Counted from the stretch's first letter, positions 35,120-42,988 are shown. The stretch is 64,000 nucleotides of DNA from Flavobacterium sp. (GCF_028689845.1 NZ_JAQVCH010000001.1:186001-250000); one strand, 5' to 3'. Numbers and translations: made by a program. The notes: generated by a model from the letters alone, not told the origin.

Positions 35120-35560
35120 TTATGAAGGATTGATAATAATGTTAACTTTTATAAATCTACCATTACTTCCATTTTCAATATTATATTCACCGTCAACCAC
35201 TTTAAAAGTTTGCCCTTCATCTGAACCTATAGAACTTTTACTTATCTTTATTTTGGTAAGTTTTTTTTGATTAATTTCATCCAAAACACTTATATCTAGT
35301 TTTTCTACATCAATATAACCAAAATCTTGAATATTTTGCTTTGTTCTATTTCCCCAAGAGCAGTCATATTTTGGAGAATGAGCTGAAGTACTCCAACAAC
35401 AGACAGTGGTACTAACCGAAATAATACCAAAACTTATACCAACATCAAAACATCTTACTTTAAAATTTTCTTTCTTGACTTCAATTTTCTTTAAATCTTC
35501 TTTAGCAGAAACAAAATGTCCAATTAAAATAAATAGTAAAATATAACAATTCTTTTTCAT
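35120..35560 (-). CDS. Secreted protein with four cysteines, unknown function
   Basis: 146 residues, not recognised. The N terminus is a signal peptide (MKKNCYILLFILIGHFVSAK). The mature part has a charged stretch, then a Cys-bearing hydrophobic region (VRCFDVGISFGIISVSTTVC, CWSTSAHSPKYDCSWGN) with four cysteines, one of them a CC pair, and a polar C-terminal half (about 80-146) with little hydrophobic content. It is first in a minus-strand group followed by two TlpA-like thioredoxins, and divergent from an XRE regulator. The Cys content next to dedicated thioredoxins suggests a disulfide-stabilised exported peptide or effector, but this is inference. It lies inside the direct-repeat-bounded insert. 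Confidence 0.7.
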   Translation of the reverse strand: MKKNCYILLFILIGHFVSAKEDLKKIEVKKENFKVRCFDVGISFGIISVSTTVCCWSTSAHSPKYDCSWGNRTKQNIQDFGYIDVEKLDISVLDEINQKKLTKIKISKSSIGSDEGQTFKVVDGEYNIENGSNGRFIKVNIIINPS

Positions 35561-35939
35561 AATTTTGTATTTATTAAGTTAATGGCAGTCTTACTATGTC
35601 GTCGAAAACATTTTAAAAGTAAGGCTGCTTTTTTTTGTTTGTTTACTCGTTCAAATTGTTGTTTAACAAACTTCAATATACAACAACTCGTTTCTAAAAA
35701 GTACCCACAAAAAACTAGAAAAGCATTTTTTGTTTAGTGTTACAAGTGGATGGTTAGTCCTTTTAAACCCTTATAAATTTAATTATTCCAAATGTAAGTA
35801 GTTAAAAATGAAAAACCTAGTCAGAATCTGACTAAAATCAACACCCAAAATTTGTAGGAATCATTTTTTTTTTTTCTACTTTTGGAAGGCCAAAAACATA
35901 TTAGCCAAAAACATTTAATTCATGTTTTAATTCAGTGCT
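35561..35939. promoter_or_regulatory. Divergent control region between secreted Cys protein and XRE regulator
   Basis: 379 bases with no gene. An 11-bp stem GCAGTCTTACT (35585-35595) / AGTAAGGCTGC (35618-35628) followed by eight T residues reads as a terminator on the + strand, though no + gene precedes it; on the minus strand it would sit in the leader of the secreted protein. A TACTTTTG element at 35877-35884 with TTTG 22 bases upstream is a plausible promoter for the XRE gene. The rest is AT-rich without further recognisable signals. Confidence 0.5.
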
Positions 35940-36137
35940 ATGTCATCCAATACCTTACAAAAAATCCGTAAATTTAGAAATGAAAAAAATTTGTCACAAG
36001 AAGTTGTGGCAGAACAAATTGGTTGCTCCCAAAGTCTTTATGCCAAACTCGAAAACGGCAAAGTAAAGATTAGTTTAACGACGCTTCAAAAAATAGCCAC
36101 CGTTTTAGGGGTAAATATTTCAACATTACTCGATTGA
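35940..36137 (+). CDS. Small XRE-type helix-turn-helix regulator
   Basis: 65 residues, essentially a lone Cro/C1-type DNA-binding domain: LQKIRKFRNEKNLSQEVVAE (helices 1-2), QIGCSQSLYAKLENGKVKIS (recognition helix) and TTLQKIATVLGVNISTLLD. No extra sensing domain. Such proteins act as dimers on inverted repeats, often controlling their own element. It is divergent from the secreted Cys protein and lies 19 bases inside the right direct repeat, so it belongs to the insert and is its natural regulator. Confidence 0.9.
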   Translation: MSSNTLQKIRKFRNEKNLSQEVVAEQIGCSQSLYAKLENGKVKISLTTLQKIATVLGVNISTLLD

Positions 36138-36156
36138 AATTAATTTTATTTGCTCA

Positions 36157-36206
36157 GAATTTCAAAAAGTGGATCCAAAAGATTTTATTGTGCAGGATTA
36201 GTTTTT
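36157..36206. repeat. Right 50-bp direct repeat of the 2.3-kb insert
   Basis: Identical to 33839-33888. It carries the last codons of the CDF gene (FQKVDPKDFIVQD, stop) out of context, 19 bases after the XRE stop codon. Confidence 0.95.
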
Positions 36207-36248
36207 ATATCCTACTAAAAAAAGCTATATTTCAGTACAATAAAAACC

Positions 36249-37298
36249 ATGATGAACGAAGAAAAACCACAATTTAAGAAACAATATTTTCCAATTAATG
36301 CCAATTTGAAAAGCTATCTCGAAAAGTACAAGCGATTGACCAAAACCACAATTTTTTATGATGATTTGCTTCGTTTTCAAGGAAGTATTGCTGTTTTTGA
36401 CAAAGACAATAAAGATACGCTGTGGGTTCGTCTTTTTTATAACGAATTTGAAAAAGTTGAACTTGATACAAGCTTAAAAAAAATATACACCTTGTTGCAT
36501 TCGGATGGAGATGAAGGTAGCATGGAATACTTAAACGTCGATTATATTGATTTTTGCACGTTTGGAAATTCAAAGCCATTTCGGGTTAAAATTAGAAATA
36601 TTTTAAACGATAATTACACGCATTTTTACATCAAAAAAGCAGATGCTTCTCGAATTTTCGGTTTAGAATTAGAACATATTATTTCACCTAATAGCATCAA
36701 TTTTTTAGTTTTTGAAGATACCTTGATCGAGGAACATATTGTTGGCATTCCGGGCGACATCTTTTTAGAAACTAACTTAAAAGAATGCACCGAACATGAA
36801 AAAACACAAATTGCCAAAGAGTTTGTAAAATTTAATGAACGTTGTATGATTGGGCTTTTGGGCGACATGCGTTCGTATAATTTTGTGGTTATTCCGATTT
36901 ATGATTTTGACCAACGTATTTTTAGAATTAGAGCCATCGATTTTGACCAACAAAGTTATGAAGGCAGTTTTAAATTGTATAAACCGCATCTTTTTAAAGA
37001 GAATTTTAAATTTTCGGAATTGGTGCAAAATAAATTAAATCCAAAATCAATTGTTCAATATCAAATAGAAGAACGTTCCATCATTGTAAAACGTTTAATC
37101 GACACCAAAACAAGATTTAAACGATTAATTGACGCCATGAAAGCAACTAAATTAGCACCACTTGAACATATTCAACAACTGCAAGATGAAATTTATGAAG
37201 TTACGTTAGACATTGAATTCAAAAAAGCCAATTCGATGGGCGAAATTGTTCAAGCCGCCCTCAACTTTATGATTAGAAATTATAAAGTGGAAGATTAG
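36249..37298 (+). CDS. Unrecognised 349-residue cytoplasmic protein
   Basis: Not recognised. No signal peptide or membrane helix. The first two codons are both Met. The N-terminal third is mixed alpha/beta and ends with VDYIDFCTFGNSKPFRVKIR. The middle has FVKFNERCMIGLLGDMRSYN and RIRAIDFDQQSYEGSFKLYK, where the GDMRSYN...DFDQ spacing vaguely recalls the catalytic and metal loops of kinase-like folds; I would not call it a kinase on this. The C-terminal 90 residues are helical (RLIDTKTRFKRLIDAMKATK). It lies between the two insertions, and its base composition resembles the core genes, so it may originally have linked CDF and tex. Confidence 0.6.
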   Translation: MMNEEKPQFKKQYFPINANLKSYLEKYKRLTKTTIFYDDLLRFQGSIAVFDKDNKDTLWVRLFYNEFEKVELDTSLKKIYTLLHSDGDEGSMEYLNVDYIDFCTFGNSKPFRVKIRNILNDNYTHFYIKKADASRIFGLELEHIISPNSINFLVFEDTLIEEHIVGIPGDIFLETNLKECTEHEKTQIAKEFVKFNERCMIGLLGDMRSYNFVVIPIYDFDQRIFRIRAIDFDQQSYEGSFKLYKPHLFKENFKFSELVQNKLNPKSIVQYQIEERSIIVKRLIDTKTRFKRLIDAMKATKLAPLEHIQQLQDEIYEVTLDIEFKKANSMGEIVQAALNFMIRNYKVED

Positions 37299-37331
37299 AA
37301 ATAAAATTTACTGAACTTAATTCAGCATACA

Positions 37332-37360
37332 ATGAACCAAATCCAATTCATAGAAACAGT
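37332..37360 (+). repeat. Duplicate of the first 29 bases of tex
   Basis: ATGAACCAAATCCAATTCAT plus AAACAGT after two mismatches matches 40459-40487, the start of tex. Here it opens no useful frame. It marks the left edge of the Fic/SWIM segment. Confidence 0.85.
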
Positions 37361-37435
37361 AAAATGTAAAATTAAATCACTTGTTATTATAAATAAAATA
37401 GATTTTCTAAAATAAGCTACCTTGTTATTATATAT

Positions 37436-37467
37436 TTTTGTTAAATTATAAAATAAGACTATATTTG
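37436..37467 (+). promoter_or_regulatory. Consensus Bacteroidetes promoter of the Fic gene
   Basis: TTTTG with its TTG at 37438-37440 and TATATTTG at 37460-37467 are separated by exactly 19 bases. The -7 element ends 20 bases before the Fic start codon. Confidence 0.85.
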
Positions 37468-37487
37468 TTATCATAAACAGCGTAAAA

Positions 37488-38612
37488 ATGAAACACTTTA
37501 CAGCAGGTTATTCTCAAAACCAAGGATATTATAGCAGTTTTCAACCTAATTTCATCAATAGAAAATGGCTGTTAGATGATATGGAAATACAACAACTACT
37601 TTCAAAAGCGGACAGGCAAATTGGCCGTTTGGATATGTATTCAGAATATATTCCAAATATAGATATGTTTATTAGTATGCACGTTTTGAAAGAGGCAACA
37701 CAAAGCAGTAAAATTGAAGGAACACAAACTAATATTGAAGAAGCATTACTAGATATTGAAGATATTGGTTTCGACAAAAGGGATGATTGGGAAGAAGTTC
37801 AAAACTATATTGAGGCAATGAATAATGCTATCAAAAAATTAGAAAAGCTACCTTTTTCTTCAAGATTAATAAAAGAAACGCACAAAACTCTTTTACAAGG
37901 TGTGAGAGGGAAAAATAAATTACCAGGAGATTTTAGAACAAGTCAAAATTGGATAGGAGGTGCTTCTGTTGCCGATGCAACATTTATTCCACCCATTTAT
38001 TCTACTATAAACGAATTAATGAGTGATTTAGAAAAATTTGCCCATAATGAAGAGTTTTACATGCCCGACTTATTAAAAATTGCATTAATTCATTATCAAT
38101 TTGAAACAATTCATCCTTTTTTAGACGGAAATGGTCGAGTTGGTCGCCTACTGATAACGTTATATCTGGTAGATAAAACCATATTAAAAAAACCAATTCT
38201 GTATTTATCTGATTTTTTCGAAAGAAACAGACAATATTATTATGATAATTTAATGAACGTAAGGACAAAAAATGACTTAAAGCAATGGTTTAAATTCTTT
38301 TTAGTTGGCATAATTGAAACAGCTAAAAATGGAATAGCAACTTTTGATGCAGTGTTAAAATTAAAAAAAGAAGTTGAAGAAAAAATACAAAAAAATAGAA
38401 GTAGAACAAATCATTTATTACTTATTATGGAATTTTTGTATCAAAAACCAATTGTTAATGCCAATAAAATTGTCGAAATAACCAAAGTTTCTCAAGCAAC
38501 TGCCTATAAAATTTTAGATGAATTAGAAGCCATGGAAGTTCTAAAAGAAATAACAGGAAGCAAAAGAGGAAAAACCTATATGTTTGATCATTATATTAAA
38601 CTTTTCAGTTAA
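37488..38612 (+). CDS. Fic-domain protein (class II, with N-terminal inhibitory motif and winged helix)
   Basis: 374 residues. The Fic core motif HPFLDGNGRVGR is complete (about residues 208-219), including the catalytic His and the anion-binding GNGR. The N-terminal inhibitory helix motif (S/T)xxxEG is present as SSKIEG (about 71-76, in ATQSSKIEGTQTNIEEA), which puts it in class II, where the enzyme is self-inhibited. The C terminus (about 300-374) is a helix-turn-helix domain (ANKIVEITKVSQATAYKILD). Fic enzymes usually AMPylate protein targets. A strong consensus promoter precedes it and a SWIM-finger gene follows after 34 bases, so the two form an operon. Target unknown. Confidence 0.92.
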   Translation: MKHFTAGYSQNQGYYSSFQPNFINRKWLLDDMEIQQLLSKADRQIGRLDMYSEYIPNIDMFISMHVLKEATQSSKIEGTQTNIEEALLDIEDIGFDKRDDWEEVQNYIEAMNNAIKKLEKLPFSSRLIKETHKTLLQGVRGKNKLPGDFRTSQNWIGGASVADATFIPPIYSTINELMSDLEKFAHNEEFYMPDLLKIALIHYQFETIHPFLDGNGRVGRLLITLYLVDKTILKKPILYLSDFFERNRQYYYDNLMNVRTKNDLKQWFKFFLVGIIETAKNGIATFDAVLKLKKEVEEKIQKNRSRTNHLLLIMEFLYQKPIVNANKIVEITKVSQATAYKILDELEAMEVLKEITGSKRGKTYMFDHYIKLFS

Positions 38613-38646
38613 CAATGCATGTAAGTTTCACAATTTAAACAATAAA

Positions 38647-40374
38647 ATGACACTATTAGATTTTGAAAAACAAATAGACACAACCATTTTAAACCGTGGG
38701 AAAGATTATTTCAACAGTGAAAGTATCGATTATTTAGAACAAATTGAAAAAGGATATTGGGTAGCAAACGTAGTTGGAAGTGACGATTATAATGTAGAAA
38801 TCTGGATTGAAACCAAAAATACGATTAAAAAATATGCATGTGACTGTGCATTTGATCAAGGCGGCGTGTGTAAACATATTGTTGCAGTTTTATATGCTAT
38901 TTCAAAAACACACACAATAGAATTAAAATCAGAAACTACATCAAAAAAACTAACTTTTAATACAATATTAAAAAATATTGAACTAAAAGATTTTCAAGAA
39001 TTTGTGTTGTATTATTCTAAAAAAAACAGAGATTTTAAGCAGGAATTTGAATTCTTTTTTACTCAAAAAAGCACATCGGTTGATATGGAAAAAGTGTATG
39101 CCGATAGGATAAAAAGCATTATTAAAAAACACACTTCAAGAGGTTTTATAGATTATTCTTCTTCAAATAGATTAGGAAAAGAACTTGATTCGCTTTTAGA
39201 AACTGCAAATCAAAATGTTATTAAGAAAAATTATCGAGATGCAGTAGTTACCTATCAAGTAATTATCAAAGAAGTAAGCAAGGTTTTTGAATATTGTGAT
39301 GATAGCAATGGTTATATTGGAGGCTGTGTTGAGTCAGCAATTAACGAATTAAATAAAGTGGTAAATGCGCCAGTCTCATTTGAATTTAAAGAGAAAATGT
39401 ATGAGTTCTTTACTAATGAATTGAAAAAAGAAATTTATTTTGATTATGGAGATTTTGGTTATCATCTTGTAGAAGCTTACGAAGATTTTTGTATCGCTAC
39501 TCAAAAAACGGATGCGTTTTTAGCATTTTTAGAAACAAAAATTCAATCAAACAAAAATGATGATTATGAGAAAAGGTTTTTAATTCAAAATAAAATTTCT
39601 TTTTTAACCAGGATTGGAAAACAAGATCAGGTTCTAAGTTTAATTCAAGAAAACCTTCAAATTCCAGAAATTCGAAAATTAGAAGTGGAAAAAATGATTA
39701 AAAAACAAGAGTATAAAACTGCAAAAAAGTTGATTGCCGATGGAATAAAAATTGCCGAAGAAAAAAAACATCCAGGAACAGTTTCTGATTGGGAAAAAAG
39801 ACTTTTGGAAATAGCTATTTTAGAAAAAGATATTGAAAAGGAACGATTTTTTTCTCAAAAATTTGCATTTGACCGTGGCTTAAATACTACTTATTACCAA
39901 CAATGGAAAAATACTTTTTCAAAAGAAAATTGGACTAAAACTATTGAAGAATTAATTTTAGGGATTACAAATTTGATTAACAAAAAAAACAAAAAAAACA
40001 ATTATTTTGGAAAAGAGCATCTATATGCCGATTTGCTTTATCATTTAGGACCTATTTATGTTCAAGAAAATTATCTGGATAGACTTTTACTTTTGGTTCA
40101 AAAACAAGATAAAATTTCTAACGTTTTGTCATATTATTCACATCTTAAAATCGAATATCCTCGCGAATTACTTGATAAACTTATTCCGCTTCTCGAAAAC
40201 GAAGCAGATAGAAGTTCATCAAGGAGTGGGTATAATGAATTAGCAAGAAAAATGAAGTCAATTATAAACGATTATCCAAAAGATAAGGAAAGAATTCTTG
40301 AAGTCGCAAGAAAATTAAAACAGAAATATCCTCGTCGTCCAGCAATGTTAGAAGAGCTTAATAAATTGTTTTAG
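38647..40374 (+). CDS. SWIM zinc-finger protein with helical repeat region
   Basis: 575 residues from the ATG at 38647; the in-frame start 63 bases upstream overlaps the Fic gene and precedes no conserved sequence. The N terminus carries a SWIM finger, CxCx(n)CxH, as ACDCAFDQGGVCKHIVAVLY (about residues 65-84), after the usual ILNRGKDYFNSESIDYLEQI lead. The remainder is almost entirely charged helix, probably TPR-like (LIQENLQIPEIRKLEVEKMI, AKKLIADGIKIAEEKKHPGT). SWIM proteins in bacteria often accompany SNF2 helicases or MoxR/VMAP systems; here no helicase is present. It is read together with Fic; the role is unknown. Confidence 0.85.
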   Translation: MTLLDFEKQIDTTILNRGKDYFNSESIDYLEQIEKGYWVANVVGSDDYNVEIWIETKNTIKKYACDCAFDQGGVCKHIVAVLYAISKTHTIELKSETTSKKLTFNTILKNIELKDFQEFVLYYSKKNRDFKQEFEFFFTQKSTSVDMEKVYADRIKSIIKKHTSRGFIDYSSSNRLGKELDSLLETANQNVIKKNYRDAVVTYQVIIKEVSKVFEYCDDSNGYIGGCVESAINELNKVVNAPVSFEFKEKMYEFFTNELKKEIYFDYGDFGYHLVEAYEDFCIATQKTDAFLAFLETKIQSNKNDDYEKRFLIQNKISFLTRIGKQDQVLSLIQENLQIPEIRKLEVEKMIKKQEYKTAKKLIADGIKIAEEKKHPGTVSDWEKRLLEIAILEKDIEKERFFSQKFAFDRGLNTTYYQQWKNTFSKENWTKTIEELILGITNLINKKNKKNNYFGKEHLYADLLYHLGPIYVQENYLDRLLLLVQKQDKISNVLSYYSHLKIEYPRELLDKLIPLLENEADRSSSRSGYNELARKMKSIINDYPKDKERILEVARKLKQKYPRRPAMLEELNKLF

Positions 40375-40377
40375 TTT

Positions 40378-40404
40378 CCTGCAAGGTTTGCAAAACCTTG
40401 TAGG
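40378..40404. repeat. REP-like palindrome at the right edge of the Fic/SWIM segment
   Basis: CCTGCAAGGTTT / AAACCTTGTAGG, a 12-bp stem with one G-U type pair around a GCA loop, 3 bases after the SWIM gene stop. Palindromes of this ACCTTGTAGG form are dispersed in flavobacterial genomes as far as I recall; it may also act as terminator. Confidence 0.5.
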
Positions 40405-40458
40405 TATTATCATCAACACTTCATGACTAAATATTAAAGCAAAATTATTACAAACAAA

Positions 40459-42582
40459 ATGAACCAAATCCAATTCATCAAAACAGTTGTAAACACTGTT
40501 GATAAAAATATTGAAGCTACTTTACAATTACTTTCAGAAGATTGTACGATTCCGTTTATTTCACGGTATCGAAAAGACGTAACCGGAAATTTAGATGAAG
40601 TACAAATTGAGAATATTGCCAAACTTTCCAAGCAATATGACGAAATCGTCAAACGAAAAGATTCCATTCTAAAAACAATTGAGGAACAAGGCCAATTAAC
40701 TTCAGAATTAAAATCAAAAATTCAAAACAGTTTCGATTTACAAGAAATTGAAGATTTGTATTTGCCTTATAAAAAGAAGAAAAAAACCAAAGCCGATGTT
40801 GCTCGTGATAACGGATTAGAACCATTAGCAAAAATTATAATGGCTCAAAATTATAATGAAATTGACTTTGAAGCCTCAAAATTTATTTCCAAAAACGTCG
40901 TAAACGAAGAGGAAGCCTTGCAAGGAGCAAGAGACATTATTGCCGAATGGATTAATGAAAATATTTTTATAAGAAAAAATCTTCGTCGCCTTTTTCAAAG
41001 AAAAGCTACTGTAACTACAAAAGTGGTTAAAAAGAAAGCGGAAGAAGAAGATGCTCAAAAATTCAAGCACTATTTTGATTGGTCAGAACCCATTTCAAAA
41101 GCACCATCGCATCGATTATTAGCCATGCTTCGTGCCGAAAATGAAGGTTTCATTAAATTAAAAGTCGAAATTGATAACGAAGAAGCGATTGATTTCATAG
41201 AAGAAAATACGCTAAAAGGTAGAAATGCATCTACGGAACAAGTCAAAATTGCCATCAAAGACAGTTACAAACGCTTATTAGAACCAGCAATTTCAAACGA
41301 AACCTTACAAGAAGCCAAAGCAAAGGCTGATGCTAAAGCGATTGAAGTTTTCGCTGGAAATTTAGGCCAACTATTATTAGCTCCACCTTTGGGAGAAAAA
41401 CGAATTTTAGCCATCGACCCAGGGTATAGAAGTGGTTGTAAAGTCGTTTGTTTGGATGAAAAAGGAGATTTGCTTTACAACGAAACGATTTATCCACACA
41501 CACCTCAAAACGAGTCCGGCATGGCGATGAAAAAAATCCGTTCCATGGTCAATGCCTATACTATTGAAGCAATTTCTATTGGAAATGGAACGGCAAGTCG
41601 GGAAACGGAATTTTTCATCAAAAAAATTGCTTTTGATAAACCCGTTCAAGTATTTGTTGTTTCAGAAGCGGGTGCATCGGTTTATTCAGCCTCAAAAATC
41701 GCACGCGAAGAATTTCCAAGCTATGATGTCACTGTTCGTGGTTCCGTTTCGATTGGTCGACGACTTTCTGATCCATTAGCGGAATTAGTAAAAATCGACG
41801 CCAAATCCATTGGCGTTGGGCAATACCAACACGATGTTGACCAAACCAAACTAAAAGAAGAATTAGATAATACCGTCGTTCGATGTGTGAATTCTGTTGG
41901 AATAAACATCAACACGGCAAGTAAATCGTTGTTGAGTTATGTTTCTGGAATCGGCGAAAAAATGGCCGAAAACATTGTCGCTTATCGTTCAGAAAATGGT
42001 CCATTTGAAGATAGAAAACAGCTCAAAAAAGTACCACGATTAGGCGAAAAGGCGTACCAACAAGCTGCGGCATTTATCCGAATTAAAGATGGAAAAAACC
42101 CGTTAGATAATTCAGCCGTGCATCCAGAAGCGTATAAAATTGTCGAAAAAATGGCAAAAGATTTGAAAATTTCGGTAGAAGATTTAATCGGAAATAAAGA
42201 AAAAATCAGCCAAATAAAACTAGAAAACTACATCACAACTGAAATAGGAATTCTAGGATTGAAAGACATCGTAAAAGAACTAGAAAAACCAGGTTTAGAT
42301 CCTAGAAAATCGGCTAAAGTTTTCGAATTCGATCCCAACGTAAAAACCATAAAAGATTTAAGAACAGGTATGATTTTACCCGGGATTATCAATAATATCA
42401 CCGCTTTTGGCTGTTTTGTAGATGTTGGCATCAAAGAAAGTGGCTTGGTTCATATTTCTCAACTAAAAGATGGTTTTGTTTCCGATGTCAACGAAGTGGT
42501 CAAATTACACCAGCATGTGCAAGTCAAAGTAGTAGAAATCGACGAAGAACGAAAACGAATTCAGTTGACGATGGTGTTGTAA
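40459..42582 (+). CDS. tex: Tex-family RNA-binding transcription accessory protein
   Basis: 707 residues, the normal Tex length. N-terminal helical domain (VDKNIEATLQLLSEDCTIPF, ISRYRKDVTGNLDE), the YqgF/RNase H-like domain (AIDPGYRSGCKVVCLDE near residue 316), the helix-hairpin-helix part (LSYVSGIGEKMAENIVAYRS) and a C-terminal S1 domain (GMILPGIINNITAFGCFVDV, GLVHISQLKDGFV). Tex binds nucleic acid and affects transcription; its exact action is debated. Its first 29 bases are duplicated at 37332 on the other side of the Fic/SWIM pair. Confidence 0.95.
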   Translation: MNQIQFIKTVVNTVDKNIEATLQLLSEDCTIPFISRYRKDVTGNLDEVQIENIAKLSKQYDEIVKRKDSILKTIEEQGQLTSELKSKIQNSFDLQEIEDLYLPYKKKKKTKADVARDNGLEPLAKIIMAQNYNEIDFEASKFISKNVVNEEEALQGARDIIAEWINENIFIRKNLRRLFQRKATVTTKVVKKKAEEEDAQKFKHYFDWSEPISKAPSHRLLAMLRAENEGFIKLKVEIDNEEAIDFIEENTLKGRNASTEQVKIAIKDSYKRLLEPAISNETLQEAKAKADAKAIEVFAGNLGQLLLAPPLGEKRILAIDPGYRSGCKVVCLDEKGDLLYNETIYPHTPQNESGMAMKKIRSMVNAYTIEAISIGNGTASRETEFFIKKIAFDKPVQVFVVSEAGASVYSASKIAREEFPSYDVTVRGSVSIGRRLSDPLAELVKIDAKSIGVGQYQHDVDQTKLKEELDNTVVRCVNSVGININTASKSLLSYVSGIGEKMAENIVAYRSENGPFEDRKQLKKVPRLGEKAYQQAAAFIRIKDGKNPLDNSAVHPEAYKIVEKMAKDLKISVEDLIGNKEKISQIKLENYITTEIGILGLKDIVKELEKPGLDPRKSAKVFEFDPNVKTIKDLRTGMILPGIINNITAFGCFVDVGIKESGLVHISQLKDGFVSDVNEVVKLHQHVQVKVVEIDEERKRIQLTMVL

Positions 42583-42632
42583 ATAATTTGTATTTGAGTA
42601 AAATACTATCATCGAGTAAAATCGGCTAAAAT

Positions 42633-42943
42633 ATTACCAAACATCCTGAAATTAGAAACGGAAAACCTTGTATTATAAACACAAGAATAACTATTTCAGA
42701 TATTTTATCGTATTTGGCATTAGGAATGACGATAGATGAAAACTTGTCTTGGCGTTTGGTTAAAAATTATCTAACGCTTTTTTAAAAGAAAATCACGTTT
42801 CTTCTTTATCAATAAGTCAACCAGCGTCGGATGTTTCAATTTGGAATTATGCAAAAGAAGAAGGTTATACAATTGTAAGTCAAGATGATAATTTTGAAAA
42901 AATAATCCATTTAAAAAAAGCACTACCAAAATTTATTTATTAG
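42633..42943 (+). pseudogene. Decayed DUF433 antitoxin / DUF5615 toxin module, fused by internal deletion
   Basis: One frame reads ITKHPEIRNGKPCIINTRIT, ISDILSYLALGMTID, the DUF433 core, and then passes without a break into DENLSWRLVKN, the start of a DUF5615 PIN-like toxin. A single missing A in the A run near 42765 shifts the frame; the toxin then continues as SNAFLKENHVSSLSISQPAS, DVSIWNYAKEEGYTIVSQDD, ending KALPKFIY-stop at 42943. The antitoxin C-terminal half and toxin start have been lost, probably by recombination between two GATGAAA-type sites. Both genes are dead. Confidence 0.8.
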
Positions 42944-42988
42944 AACAATTTTCATTCAAAAAATTATCCAAGAAGTTATAAAAAACAA

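Larger units (their letters stand above)
33889..36206. mobile_element. 2.3-kb AT-rich insert flanked by 50-bp direct repeats, no recombinase
   Basis: The segment between the two repeats of the CDF 3' end carries, right to left, an XRE regulator (+), then on the minus strand a secreted Cys protein, a TlpA-like thioredoxin and a frameshifted second thioredoxin. GC is very low (7 of 60 bases in 34141-34200, 11 of 60 in 34921-34980, against 27 of 60 in 41761-41820 of tex). The target gene 3' end is restored on the left, as in site-specific integration. No integrase or transposase is present, so it would have been mobilised in trans or arisen by homologous insertion. Confidence 0.65.

Noticed and set aside
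33889..36156. Insertion sequence or transposon in the 2.3-kb insert
   Set aside because: No transposase, no terminal inverted repeats at the 50-bp repeat edges; the repeats are much longer than normal target duplications.
36295..37028. Opposite-strand reading frames inside the 36249 gene
   Set aside because: They have no start context, no family motif and follow the codon pattern of the + gene; they are shadows.
38584..38646. Longer start for the SWIM-finger gene overlapping the Fic gene
   Set aside because: The extra residues look like a shadow of Fic coding sequence and the ATG at 38647 begins the conserved part.
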